Source of the DNA: an uncultured Bacteroidota bacterium
GTDB lineage: Bacteria; Bacteroidota; Bacteroidia; Chitinophagales; Chitinophagaceae
Direction of reading: 5' to 3'
DNA: 64,000 nt
Assembly: GCA_903882805.1 (NCBI GenBank)
Contig: CAIRYK010000032.1
Location: 1 to 64,000 of the forward strand
Positions 53,399 to 61,487 of this stretch are shown here, one piece after another. Position numbers and translations under genes: made by a program. The notes under the pieces were generated by a model. That model was not told the origin of the DNA and searched no databases. It saw only the letters and a list, made by a program, of their open reading frames with translations. Every line of letters starts with the position of its first letter. The stretch's first letter is position 1.

Positions 53399-54568
53399 TT
53401 ATACAATTTTATTTATGATGTTTGGTAAGCCAGTGGCTTTGTTGTTGGTAATTTGTACAATTCCGGGACGCTTGCCGGGCATTATTGCGCCAAGTAGTTC
53501 ATCCATTTGCAGCGCTGCCGCTCCGCCGCTGGTTGCCCATTTTATCAGTATTTCCCAATCAATGCCCGGGTATTGCAGCTTTATGGTATTGAGTTCATCA
53601 AGAATATTCAATTGTTTGTTCGATGCAAGACTGTCTGTGCCAATGCAAATATTTGAAGTGTTTTGCATCAGCATATCGAGATCGGGGAGGCGGTTTTCGA
53701 TATACATGTTAGCGTTTGGGCAGAGGCACCAATAAGCGCTTGCACAATACTGCTGCGCCATGGCTATTTCTGCAGCCGTGGTGAAGGTGTTGTGTACAAA
53801 TAAATATTGAAGGCGTTGGGGAAGCCAATGCAGATAAGTAGTGAGCGAAGTTTTACCGCTCGGTACAAAAGACGTATCATCGATCCCGAGTCCATGCAGT
53901 AGGTCGGCAACAGCCCCCTCCTTTCGTTCGAAGTATTTGTTCTCCTCAGCGCTTTCCTGATTGTGTATAGACAACACTCCGGACTCGTTACATTCGCCGA
54001 TACTATTGAACAATCGTTGCGAAACAGAATAAGGTGCGTGCGGCGTTATGGATTGCCTGAGCCAGCTAATCCCAATCGGTTGGGTCGCAAAAGCCTCAAG
54101 CGTTTGTCGGGCGTAGCCCATGGCAGCTTCAGCCCTTGCTTCGTTAAACCCTATAGCCTCAACAAAGGTGTGGACGTGTAGTTTACCCATCGCTCTAACG
54201 TCAAGGGTATCCGTGGTATTGGCTATATCGCCTACGGCCACTACTCCGTTTCCTGCCAGTTCTTCATAGGCATTTAAACGGGCCAGGCGTTTTTGCTCTG
54301 GGGTATGGTCGTTGCGGTGGGTAGGTATTGTTTTTAGGAAGGGAATAAGGCCTGTATGCTCGGGCACAACGCCCCTCATGTGCGAAAGTTCCAGATGACA
54401 ATGGGTATTTACAAATCCCGGACACAAAAAGCCGTCGTAAAAGGTTGCTTTATGTGCGTGTTCTTCGCCCACAGAAATTATCACGCCGTCGTTCGATAGT
54501 TCAATAACGCTGCCCGTAGGTAGCCAATTGTATCCGTTATGTATTCGCTTTGCTGTTAGAAATGCCAT
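53399..54568 (-). CDS. Amidohydrolase (SsnA / chlorohydrolase-like deaminase family)
   Basis: The product is 389 residues. The metal motif GFVNTHCHLELSH (near 51-63), ITPHAPYSV, the His in LFVHNTFTT and the Asp in ICIGTDSLASN fit the TIM-barrel deaminases that act on guanine, MTA/SAH or aminofutalosine-type bases. A Bacteroidota menaquinone-pathway aminodeoxyfutalosine deaminase is one option, but no futalosine genes are in the window. The ATG at 54568 is chosen by similarity (MAFLTAKRIHNG); the longer frame begins with 17 residues that do not fit. Confidence 0.82.
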   Translation of the reverse strand: MAFLTAKRIHNGYNWLPTGSVIELSNDGVIISVGEEHAHKATFYDGFLCPGFVNTHCHLELSHMRGVVPEHTGLIPFLKTIPTHRNDHTPEQKRLARLNAYEELAGNGVVAVGDIANTTDTLDVRAMGKLHVHTFVEAIGFNEARAEAAMGYARQTLEAFATQPIGISWLRQSITPHAPYSVSQRLFNSIGECNESGVLSIHNQESAEENKYFERKEGAVADLLHGLGIDDTSFVPSGKTSLTTYLHWLPQRLQYLFVHNTFTTAAEIAMAQQYCASAYWCLCPNANMYIENRLPDLDMLMQNTSNICIGTDSLASNKQLNILDELNTIKLQYPGIDWEILIKWATSGGAAALQMDELLGAIMPGKRPGIVQITNNKATGLPNIINKIV

Positions 54569-54594
54569 AGCGTATTTGGGTATTAGTATAAATG

Positions 54595-54622
54595 CATATG
54601 GCAGCAATGCTGCTGCCATATG
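54595..54622. terminator. Hairpin between the pseudouridine synthase and amidohydrolase
   Basis: A perfect 12-bp stem (54595-54606 with 54611-54622, CATATGGCAGCA) lies just after the pseudouridine synthase stop. No U-run follows, so it may be an attenuator or mRNA-stability hairpin rather than a terminator. Confidence 0.45.
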
Positions 54623-54627
54623 ATGGG

Positions 54628-56670
54628 TTATATTTTAAAATGTTTTAGAAGTATTACTTCGCGCTCATCGAGGTAGCGCCATTTGCTGCGGGGCAGGTTT
54701 TTCTTGGTAAGGCCGGCATACATTACTCTGTCCAGCTTATCTACTACATAGCCCAGCGATTCGAATATGCGGCGGACAATACGGTTTTTACCGCTGTGTA
54801 TTTCAAGTCCCAGTTCGTTTTTCTTTTCCAGAAAGGATAGTGCGTCTACTACGGCCTTGCCATCTTCCAGTTCCACACCTTCTAATATCTTTTCAAAGTC
54901 GGCCTTGGTTACAGGTTTATCCAGAGTTACCTGATATACTTTTTTAACGTTGTAAGCAGGGTGGCACAATTTCTGCGTCAGCTCGCCATCGTTGGTTATC
55001 AGCAGCAGGCCAGAAGTATCTCGATCGAGTCGGCCTACGGGGAACAAACGCTCTACGCCTGAATTTCCTACCAGGTCCATAACTGTCCGGCGACCTTGCG
55101 GGTCGTCGTTGGTAGTAATGAATCCCTTTGGTTTGTTGAGCAATATATACACCATACCTTTTTGCGGTGTTAGTTTTTTGCCGCTCATGGTTACTTTATC
55201 GGTGTGCTCTATTTTGTGCCCTGGGTCAAGTACCAGTTCTCCATTTACTTTTACCTTACCTTGCTTTACCAGTTCGGCTGCATCGCGCCTGCTACATTCG
55301 CCGCAGTGTGCAATAAACTTATTGAGCGGCATTTGTACGCCTTCTTCAGTTTTCTTTTCACCTGTTTCTTCGTCCAGGTCGTCCTCATCATCGTCGCGTT
55401 TTTTGCGCCCTTCAGAGTGGTCGTGTATGTATTTCTTTTTGCCTCCGGCGTTGCGGTCGAAAGGTTTTTTCTTTTTGTCGCTTTCTTCGTCGTCCCAGCT
55501 TTTCGCTTTCTTTACTTTACCTTTTATTTCGTTGCCCTCGGCATCTATCATTGGCCTATCGAAAGCGCGATTCATTACCTCGGTAAACGGGCGCACAGTT
55601 GCAGGCTTACCAAAAGGTTTGCCATCGGCTGGTTTGCGGTCTTTACTAAATGGTTTTACGCCCGAATTAGGTCTTTCTCTAAATGGTCTGCTATCTGCCG
55701 GTTTTCTGTTTTTATCGTATGGGCGCGCAGGTTTGTCATCGCTGCGTTCTGTTTTGCGCGCATAGGGTTTTTCAAAAATACCTTCGGTCGGCGTTTCGTT
55801 GTCGCTATTGCCTTCTGTATGGTCTCTTTTTACAAACGGTTTGTCGAAACTTCTTTTGGGGCTATCGTTACCGCCTTCATTATTTTCTCTTTTCGGGTAG
55901 GCGCGTTCTTCGCTCGCTCTTTTTTCTCCATAGGTTTTACGGTCTCCTCCATTTTCGCCCTCGCCTCTTTTTACATAGGGCTTGTCGAATGTTTTACGTG
56001 GGCGGTCATTGACTGCATCGCCATCGCTGCTGTCGCGTTTTGCAAAAGGGCGGCCAGTGGTTTCTTTTCTATCGCTATATGGTCTGCGCTCGCCGGCATC
56101 GTTTCCTTCGCCTCTTTTCGCATACGGTTTGTCGAATGATCTGCGCGGACGGTCATTGCTGGTATTGTCGTCGCTATTATCGCGTTTTGGGAAGGGGCGT
56201 GCTGAGCCTTCTTTCCTATCGCCAAATGATCTGCGTTCGCCGCCATCGTTCCCTTCACCTCTTTTCGCAAATGGTTTGTCAAACGACTTACGTGGGCGAT
56301 CGTTGCTTTCTCCTCCAAAATCTTTTTTAGGGTATGGGCGGCCTGTTCCTTCTTTCTTATCGCCAAACGGTTTGTGGTCGCTATCGTCTTTACGTGCAAA
56401 TGGGCGTTTATGCTCACCGTCGGGTCTGAAACTATCTTTTCTATCTCTGTCAAATGACTTGCGTGGACCGTCGCTGTCATTAGAGCGTCCGGAGTATGGT
56501 TTACCAGGTCTTGAGGGTCTTCCTTCGTCCTCTGCCGGCTTCCTTCCATCGTAATTTTTCTTAAATGGTTTGCTGTCTTTGTTATATGGACGCGCGCTAT
56601 CTTTAGGTTTGAACGATTTGTTGGCGTCTGGCCTTGAGCCGCGGGAAGAATGTGATGAACTTTTATGCAT
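54628..56670 (-). CDS. RluB/RsuA-family pseudouridine synthase with a very long repetitive basic N-terminus
   Basis: The product is 680 residues. The catalytic part is at the C-terminus: S4 domain LNKFIAHCGECSRRDAAELVKQGKVKVNG (near 447-475), VYILLNKPKGFITT, the catalytic Asp in VGRLDRDTSGLLLITNDG, and the YQVTLDKP and RQIR-equivalent GKNRIVRRIFE. RluB modifies 23S rRNA. Residues 1-440 are low-complexity, Arg/Lys/Asp/Gly rich, with about four repeats of about 44 residues around RPRKSFDKPYAKRGEGND. Related Bacteroidota proteins have shorter basic tails of this kind. The extension is probably a disordered RNA-binding or condensing tail (inference). Confidence 0.9.
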   Translation of the reverse strand: MHKSSSHSSRGSRPDANKSFKPKDSARPYNKDSKPFKKNYDGRKPAEDEGRPSRPGKPYSGRSNDSDGPRKSFDRDRKDSFRPDGEHKRPFARKDDSDHKPFGDKKEGTGRPYPKKDFGGESNDRPRKSFDKPFAKRGEGNDGGERRSFGDRKEGSARPFPKRDNSDDNTSNDRPRRSFDKPYAKRGEGNDAGERRPYSDRKETTGRPFAKRDSSDGDAVNDRPRKTFDKPYVKRGEGENGGDRKTYGEKRASEERAYPKRENNEGGNDSPKRSFDKPFVKRDHTEGNSDNETPTEGIFEKPYARKTERSDDKPARPYDKNRKPADSRPFRERPNSGVKPFSKDRKPADGKPFGKPATVRPFTEVMNRAFDRPMIDAEGNEIKGKVKKAKSWDDEESDKKKKPFDRNAGGKKKYIHDHSEGRKKRDDDEDDLDEETGEKKTEEGVQMPLNKFIAHCGECSRRDAAELVKQGKVKVNGELVLDPGHKIEHTDKVTMSGKKLTPQKGMVYILLNKPKGFITTNDDPQGRRTVMDLVGNSGVERLFPVGRLDRDTSGLLLITNDGELTQKLCHPAYNVKKVYQVTLDKPVTKADFEKILEGVELEDGKAVVDALSFLEKKNELGLEIHSGKNRIVRRIFESLGYVVDKLDRVMYAGLTKKNLPRSKWRYLDEREVILLKHFKI

Positions 56671-56802
56671 TTTAATTTGTGTTGCTTATTAAGCGGCGGT
56701 AAAGGTACATGATTTAATGGCTCATCTGACGGTTGTGCCTGATGAATCCGTTAATAAAGACAGAAAACATGTATTAGTTGCCCTTAAATGAAGTGTATTG
56801 AT

Positions 56803-57189
56803 TTATTTTATGGTTGTAGCCATTCTTTCTTTCTCTGCAATAATGAATGGAAGCGCTGCATTGAAGTTGCCTACCATTGTTTTAAGCCACGATTGGATCT
56901 CAGATTTATCAGCATTTTCCAATCCTATGTTTTCTTTTGCCTTTTGTTCAATCTGGACGAGCAGGGTGTGCATATCCTTTATTTTGACAATGTTGGCGCT
57001 CGACTTTAAGAAGTGCGCTTTCTTGGCTATTAGTTGGTAGTCATCTGTTTCTGAAGCTTTTACCAAATCTGAAACTCCGGTTTGCGAACTTTCCAAAAAC
57101 AACTTAAGAACATCATATATGTATACCTCGTCATTATCTGAAATTTCATATAAAAAACTCAGATCTACAAATTGTTCGTCGGCATCCAT
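56803..57189 (-). CDS. Histidine phosphotransfer (Hpt) domain protein
   Basis: This 128-residue all-helical protein has the phosphohistidine motif in IAKKAHFLKSSANIV (His near residue 59). DLSFLYEISDNDEVYIYDVLKLFLE precedes it and the acidic helix ENADKSEIQSWL follows. It accepts phosphate from a receiver domain and passes it on. It lies 40 bases after a free-standing receiver gene on the same strand, the natural partner. No hybrid kinase is adjacent. Confidence 0.85.
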   Translation of the reverse strand: MDADEQFVDLSFLYEISDNDEVYIYDVLKLFLESSQTGVSDLVKASETDDYQLIAKKAHFLKSSANIVKIKDMHTLLVQIEQKAKENIGLENADKSEIQSWLKTMVGNFNAALPFIIAEKERMATTIK

Positions 57190-57229
57190 TGCTCAGTTTT
57201 TTTTCTGCAATAAAGATAGGGCAAAACAG

Positions 57230-57628
57230 CTATCTTTTAAGTTTTAAAATTAAGCTGCAAAGTACGGTTGCATCAAATGGTTTTGAAATACAGGCGTCCA
57301 TCCCTGCTGCCAGACATTTTTCGGATTCGTCGTCGAAAGTGCTGGCAGTAAATGCGATAACTGGCACATTACTTTTCATTTCCTGCCTTATGTATCTTAC
57401 AGCTTCTAATCCGTCCATCACTGGCATGTGCAAATCCATAAGTACTACGTCGAAAGTTTTTTCTTTCAACATTTCTATCGCCTCTTCTCCATTATTGGCG
57501 ATACTTACGTTGGCATTTTGCTTCAACAATATAAAATTCGCAATCTTTTGATTGAGCTTGTTGTCTTCGGCCACCAATATGTTTATACCTCTAAGCAGAA
57601 AGTTATTTTTATTTGATACGCGCCACAA
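57230..57628 (-). CDS. Stand-alone receiver-domain protein (CheY-like)
   Basis: The product is about 132 residues. The receiver has acidic pocket ILVAEDNKLNQ, phosphoacceptor Asp in FDVVLMDLHMPVMDG, Thr in IAFTAS and Lys in CISKPFD. This NKLNQK pattern is typical of receivers fused to hybrid kinases, but here no kinase is attached. I chose a TTG at 57628 because a TACATTTG box lies 14 bases upstream of it; the longer frame from 57715 encodes a hydrophobic stretch that looks non-coding. It lies in tandem with the Hpt gene. Confidence 0.7.
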   Translation of the reverse strand: MWRVSNKNNFLLRGINILVAEDNKLNQKIANFILLKQNANVSIANNGEEAIEMLKEKTFDVVLMDLHMPVMDGLEAVRYIRQEMKSNVPVIAFTASTFDDESEKCLAAGMDACISKPFDATVLCSLILKLKR

Positions 57629-57641
57629 TAGGCTTATTATG

Positions 57642-57649
57642 CAAATGTA
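57642..57649 (-). promoter_or_regulatory. -7 box (TACATTTG) for the receiver-Hpt pair
   Basis: An exact TAnnTTTG on the minus strand inside the 57715 frame, with TTTTG about 15 bases upstream. It favours the shorter receiver start. The rest of the gap to 57997 is AT-rich with nothing else recognised. Confidence 0.4.
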
Positions 57650-57997
57650 ATGCAAATAATGGTTCAAAAGTACCTGAAATGGGTATGCCAATGGAATTTT
57701 ACATTGGTTAAACATTTTTTACCTTAACTATTGCTTAATGAAAGGTAATTCTTCAAATATAGGCCGGTTAGTTTGTAGGTGTAGCATTGGCCATTTTATG
57801 GTACTTCCGATCCTGTTTTATCCGCATACAGAGGTTCGTAAAATTGTTAATTGCTTGTAGCTTAAAGCGTTAACGTGATTTAATTAATTCTATAGTGTTA
57901 TTTCCTTATTTCAAAGCTTTGTTGTATCATTGCACTCTCTATTACCAATTTACCATGATCGCTGTCTTGAGCAGCAAAACTTTTTAATGATTTTATT

Positions 57998-59911
57998 ATG
58001 GCATTAAAAATACGAATACTACCCCGATGGCTTGTTTTCCTTTTAGATCTTTTTTTAGTTTGCTTTTGCTTGCTGCTTTCGCGCATGCTCAAGCTCAACT
58101 TTAAATGGGCAGAAGTTGATGCGGGGTTGCGACTTATGCTCGCAGTTGTTTTAGTTCTAAATGCTGCGCTTTTCTATATTTTTAAGAGCTATGCGGGCAT
58201 TGTAAGGTATACTAATCTGGAGGATGCACAACGGTTGGTAATGGTCAATGCCATAGCCTCGTTCGTTTATTATGTCCTCAATTTGTTCATACTCAGGAAT
58301 GGTAATTTCTTTACGTTACAGATTGTAACTATCAATTTTCTCATTACCACGTTTGTCATAATAGCCTACAGGCTAGCTGTACGCTATTGTTTCAATTTCT
58401 ATAAATCGCTGTCGCAGGGCGGCAAAATGCAGAAGAAAAAGGTAGTGGTGTTCGATACCTCTGCCGATGGTCTTCATATAAAGAAGGTAATGAACAGTTT
58501 GCCTAATGGAGATATGCAAGTAGTGGCATTTCTGGACGACTCTTTCAATACTTCTGGAAAACTGCTGGAAGGAATACCTATATATGGAACAAACGAATCG
58601 AGCATTGCAAAACTGAAAACCGAAGGAGTAGAATTGCTGATTCTGGCTAACAAACAGATCGAAAAGGAAAAGCTTAATGCACTGGTAGACGCTTGTCTGG
58701 CTCATGGTATACGTATACAACAGGTACCCGCAATGCGCGACTGGCTGAATGGTAAACTGGACACACAGCAACTACAAAACATTAATATCGAAGATTTGCT
58801 GGAGCGCGAAGTGATAAAAATTCATAACGAAGCAATATACAGCGAGCTGAAAGGAAAGAAAATACTGGTAACCGGGGCAGCTGGATCTATAGGTAGCGAA
58901 CTGGTAAGGCAGTTGATACAGTACAGGCCGTCGCTTATCATATTGTGCGATAATGCGGAAACGCCAATGCATGAATTTCATCTGGAAATTCAGGAAAAAT
59001 TCAAAAATATTAATGTAAAAGCATATATAGGCGATATCAAAGATCGTCAGCGTATGGAGCACCTTTTCGAGATTTATAACCCGCAAATAGTGTTTCATGC
59101 AGCAGCCTACAAGCATGTGCCGCTTATGGAAGATCATCCTTCTATAGCAGTGCTGAACAATGTGCTGGGCACAAAAATACTGGCCGAACTTTCTGTAGCC
59201 AACGACGTAGAGAAATTTGTGATGGTATCGACCGATAAGGCGGTTAACCCTACCAACATAATGGGCGCATCTAAGCGCATAGCAGAGATTTTTACGCAGA
59301 GCTATTTTAATGATCTTATTAAGGATAATGAGAATGGTGAAGTGCATGTAACCAAATTTGTGACTACACGTTTCGGTAATGTATTAGGCTCTAATGGTTC
59401 AGTAATACCGCGCTTTAAGAAACAATTGCAAAAGGGTGGGCCAATAACCGTTACCCATCCGGATATTACCCGCTACTTTATGACTATCCCCGAAGCTTGT
59501 GTGCTGGTGATAGAAGCTGGCGTAATGGGGCAGGGCGGCGAAATATTTGTGTTTGACATGGGTGAACCGGTTAAGATAGCCGATTTGGCGCGCAAGGTAA
59601 TACGCCTGGCAGGTAAAGAACCCGATGTTGACATAAGAATAGTGTACACAGGTTTGCGCCCTGGCGAGAAGTTGTATGAAGAGTTGTTAAGTACCGCCGA
59701 AAATTCAAGACCTACTTACCACGAAAAAATAACAATAGCCGATGTGCGTCAGTACGACTTTAGTATTGTATCGCGCAGGGTAGATAAACTGATAGCCAGC
59801 GCACGCCAGCATTATACTATGGAAACTGTATACCTGATGAAGGAACTGGTGCCAGAATTTGTAAGCAACAACATAGCTTACGAAAAAGTAAATGCACCCA
59901 GCGGGCAATAA
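57998..59911 (+). CDS. CapD/FlaA1-like UDP-sugar 4,6-dehydratase membrane protein
   Basis: The product is 637 residues. Four N-terminal helices (about 8-130) and a CoA-binding-like middle part (VVVFDTSADGLHIKK, about 145-265) are followed by an extended short-chain dehydrogenase domain. That domain has ILVTGAAGSIGSELVRQL (near 288), VFHAAAYKHVPLMED, STDKAVNPTNIMGASKR and GRRPGE-like GLRPGEKLYEELL. This is the WbpM/CapD layout of enzymes that dehydrate UDP-N-acetyl sugars for surface polysaccharides at the membrane. Catalytic Ser/Thr-Asp-Lys (STDK) is intact. It is alone in this window. Confidence 0.92.
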   Translation: MALKIRILPRWLVFLLDLFLVCFCLLLSRMLKLNFKWAEVDAGLRLMLAVVLVLNAALFYIFKSYAGIVRYTNLEDAQRLVMVNAIASFVYYVLNLFILRNGNFFTLQIVTINFLITTFVIIAYRLAVRYCFNFYKSLSQGGKMQKKKVVVFDTSADGLHIKKVMNSLPNGDMQVVAFLDDSFNTSGKLLEGIPIYGTNESSIAKLKTEGVELLILANKQIEKEKLNALVDACLAHGIRIQQVPAMRDWLNGKLDTQQLQNINIEDLLEREVIKIHNEAIYSELKGKKILVTGAAGSIGSELVRQLIQYRPSLIILCDNAETPMHEFHLEIQEKFKNINVKAYIGDIKDRQRMEHLFEIYNPQIVFHAAAYKHVPLMEDHPSIAVLNNVLGTKILAELSVANDVEKFVMVSTDKAVNPTNIMGASKRIAEIFTQSYFNDLIKDNENGEVHVTKFVTTRFGNVLGSNGSVIPRFKKQLQKGGPITVTHPDITRYFMTIPEACVLVIEAGVMGQGGEIFVFDMGEPVKIADLARKVIRLAGKEPDVDIRIVYTGLRPGEKLYEELLSTAENSRPTYHEKITIADVRQYDFSIVSRRVDKLIASARQHYTMETVYLMKELVPEFVSNNIAYEKVNAPSGQ

Positions 59912-59938
59912 ATTGTAGATTTTTGATAGTTATTTTCA

Positions 59939-59971
59939 AGGGAGGTAATCGTAATGATTTCCTCTCTTTTT
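59939..59971 (+). terminator. Weak terminator after the CapD-like gene
   Basis: An imperfect stem (59939-59950 with 59956-59966) is followed by five T residues on the plus strand. Confidence 0.4.
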
Positions 59972-60041
59972 GCGCATAGCCAGTTTGATGCAATATGTCT
60001 GAAAAGCTGATTAATTTCACCGGTTTAAGCGTAGCCCATGC

Positions 60042-61352
60042 TTATTCTGTTCTTGTACTTTCACGCGCGTACTGTTCTTCCAAAGGTCCTTTCTTCAGCA
60101 AATCGGCATATACACTGTCTTTTGAATGGAGCGTAAAAGGGAATTGATCGTTATCCCAAAAACGTTTGTCGTAAGCATATACACGGTCGGGTAGCTGGCG
60201 GTAGAATTTGTCGACAAGGGCGCCGTCTATGTATCGCGATATAGAGTCGCACCTCCATTCATACACGTCTGTAATCGTAAAGTCTTTTGTGCCCCACACC
60301 GCCTTATAGAAATCGTTTGTAAACGTATAGGTTAGTGAATTTATGTGCCATTTGCCGTTAGTTTGCGCGTAATTTATGGCCAGGTCGGCATTAATAAATT
60401 CTACGAAGTAGTTGGTTCCTATTACCATATTTGGCCGCCCCCAATAGGAGTAACCCGGATGCCGGAACGATTTGCGTTCTATTTGCAGTATGGCAAATGT
60501 ATTTCTATCTATATACAATCGGCCCTTCTCCCAACATTCTCCGCTAAACTTAGCAGGGTCGTAATTGCTTATGCCGTGCGTCTCGCTCGAGAAACTATTG
60601 CTTGTATAATCTATCACATATTTATCCGGATCTTTGTTGGTAGTATCAAAGCGCAAATAGTAGTTATCAAGTTTCCCGGGAGCCAACGAGCTGGCTGCAA
60701 GGTGATATACAGGGTTCACAGCCAGCAAGTCGGGTTCAGGATCCTTGCCCGGATTGTTGTAAAGCGAAGTACGTCTGAAATTTGTTACTGCATAAGCTTC
60801 CGAGGCTGTGATTTCCTTTTTTGTCTTTGCTAGCCGGAACATCACTACCGGTTTAGCTTCGGTAAGATTCACAAATCTATCGTTTATACGCTGGTAGCGG
60901 CGGTAAGCGCTATAGGCAAAATAGCTTGAGTCGGTATAGTTTGCCGGTATTGCAGCCACCGCTTTCCTAACCACATCGGCTGCGCTAAGCCCAACGATTG
61001 TATATTCATTTAGCGGTTTAGGCGAGAGGTCTACGTACACTCGCTCTGTATCAGCGAATGTACGTTTGTACGCAATGATCCTGTTATTGCCAATGGCGGT
61101 AACCTCAATGTGGATTGTTTCCTTTTGTGTAGTAAGTGCGAATATGCCTTTTGCATCGGTTATGGTAAATAATTCGTTGTCGCGGCTTTTTATGGCTGCA
61201 TAAGGCACAGGCAGGCTATCGGCAGTGTTTATTAGTATTCCATAAAATGTGGATTGCGCAAAGGTGTTGCTATGGCCAGCTATAACTACAGCAGATAGTA
61301 AAGCTAACCGAATGTATCGGCTGTAATAGGTGTAAACAGGGCGCCATTGCAT
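60042..61352 (-). CDS. Carboxypeptidase-regulatory-like (CarbopepD) outer-membrane/periplasmic hypothetical protein
   Basis: The product is 436 residues. A signal peptide (LALLSAVVIAGHSNTFAQ) is followed by a carboxypeptidase-regulatory-like beta-sandwich (about 35-105; STFYGILINTADSLPVPYAAIKSR, then TDAKGIFAL). A long domain then has SYFAYSAYRRYQRI, GECWEKGRLYIDRNTFAILQIERK and TNDFYKAVWGTKDFTITDVYEW, like the DUF5686-related part of other Bacteroidota proteins but without the C-terminal barrel. Function is unknown; an envelope structural or transport accessory is guessed. It converges with the CapD-like gene. Confidence 0.75.
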   Translation of the reverse strand: MQWRPVYTYYSRYIRLALLSAVVIAGHSNTFAQSTFYGILINTADSLPVPYAAIKSRDNELFTITDAKGIFALTTQKETIHIEVTAIGNNRIIAYKRTFADTERVYVDLSPKPLNEYTIVGLSAADVVRKAVAAIPANYTDSSYFAYSAYRRYQRINDRFVNLTEAKPVVMFRLAKTKKEITASEAYAVTNFRRTSLYNNPGKDPEPDLLAVNPVYHLAASSLAPGKLDNYYLRFDTTNKDPDKYVIDYTSNSFSSETHGISNYDPAKFSGECWEKGRLYIDRNTFAILQIERKSFRHPGYSYWGRPNMVIGTNYFVEFINADLAINYAQTNGKWHINSLTYTFTNDFYKAVWGTKDFTITDVYEWRCDSISRYIDGALVDKFYRQLPDRVYAYDKRFWDNDQFPFTLHSKDSVYADLLKKGPLEEQYARESTRTE

Positions 61353-61428
61353 GAAATAAAGTTAGCCATAAGCGCTGAATATTTACCTTGCAAATAAGCC
61401 AATCGCATAGCAATTAATTAGGTGAATC

Positions 61429-61464
61429 AAAAAAAACAGAGCAATCGGTATGATTGCCCTGTTT
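61429..61464 (-). terminator. Intrinsic terminator of the arginine decarboxylase gene
   Basis: A 13-bp stem with one mismatch (61434-61446 with 61452-61464) is followed on the minus strand by eight T residues. Confidence 0.85.
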
Positions 61465-61487
61465 AGATATAGATGATTTATGTTTGT

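Noticed and set aside
55204-56139. 311-codon plus-strand frame opposite the pseudouridine synthase repeats
   Set aside because: It is the antisense shadow of a low-complexity repeat; the Phe/Val-rich composition mirrors the Arg/Lys/Asp repeats, with no domain or start signal.
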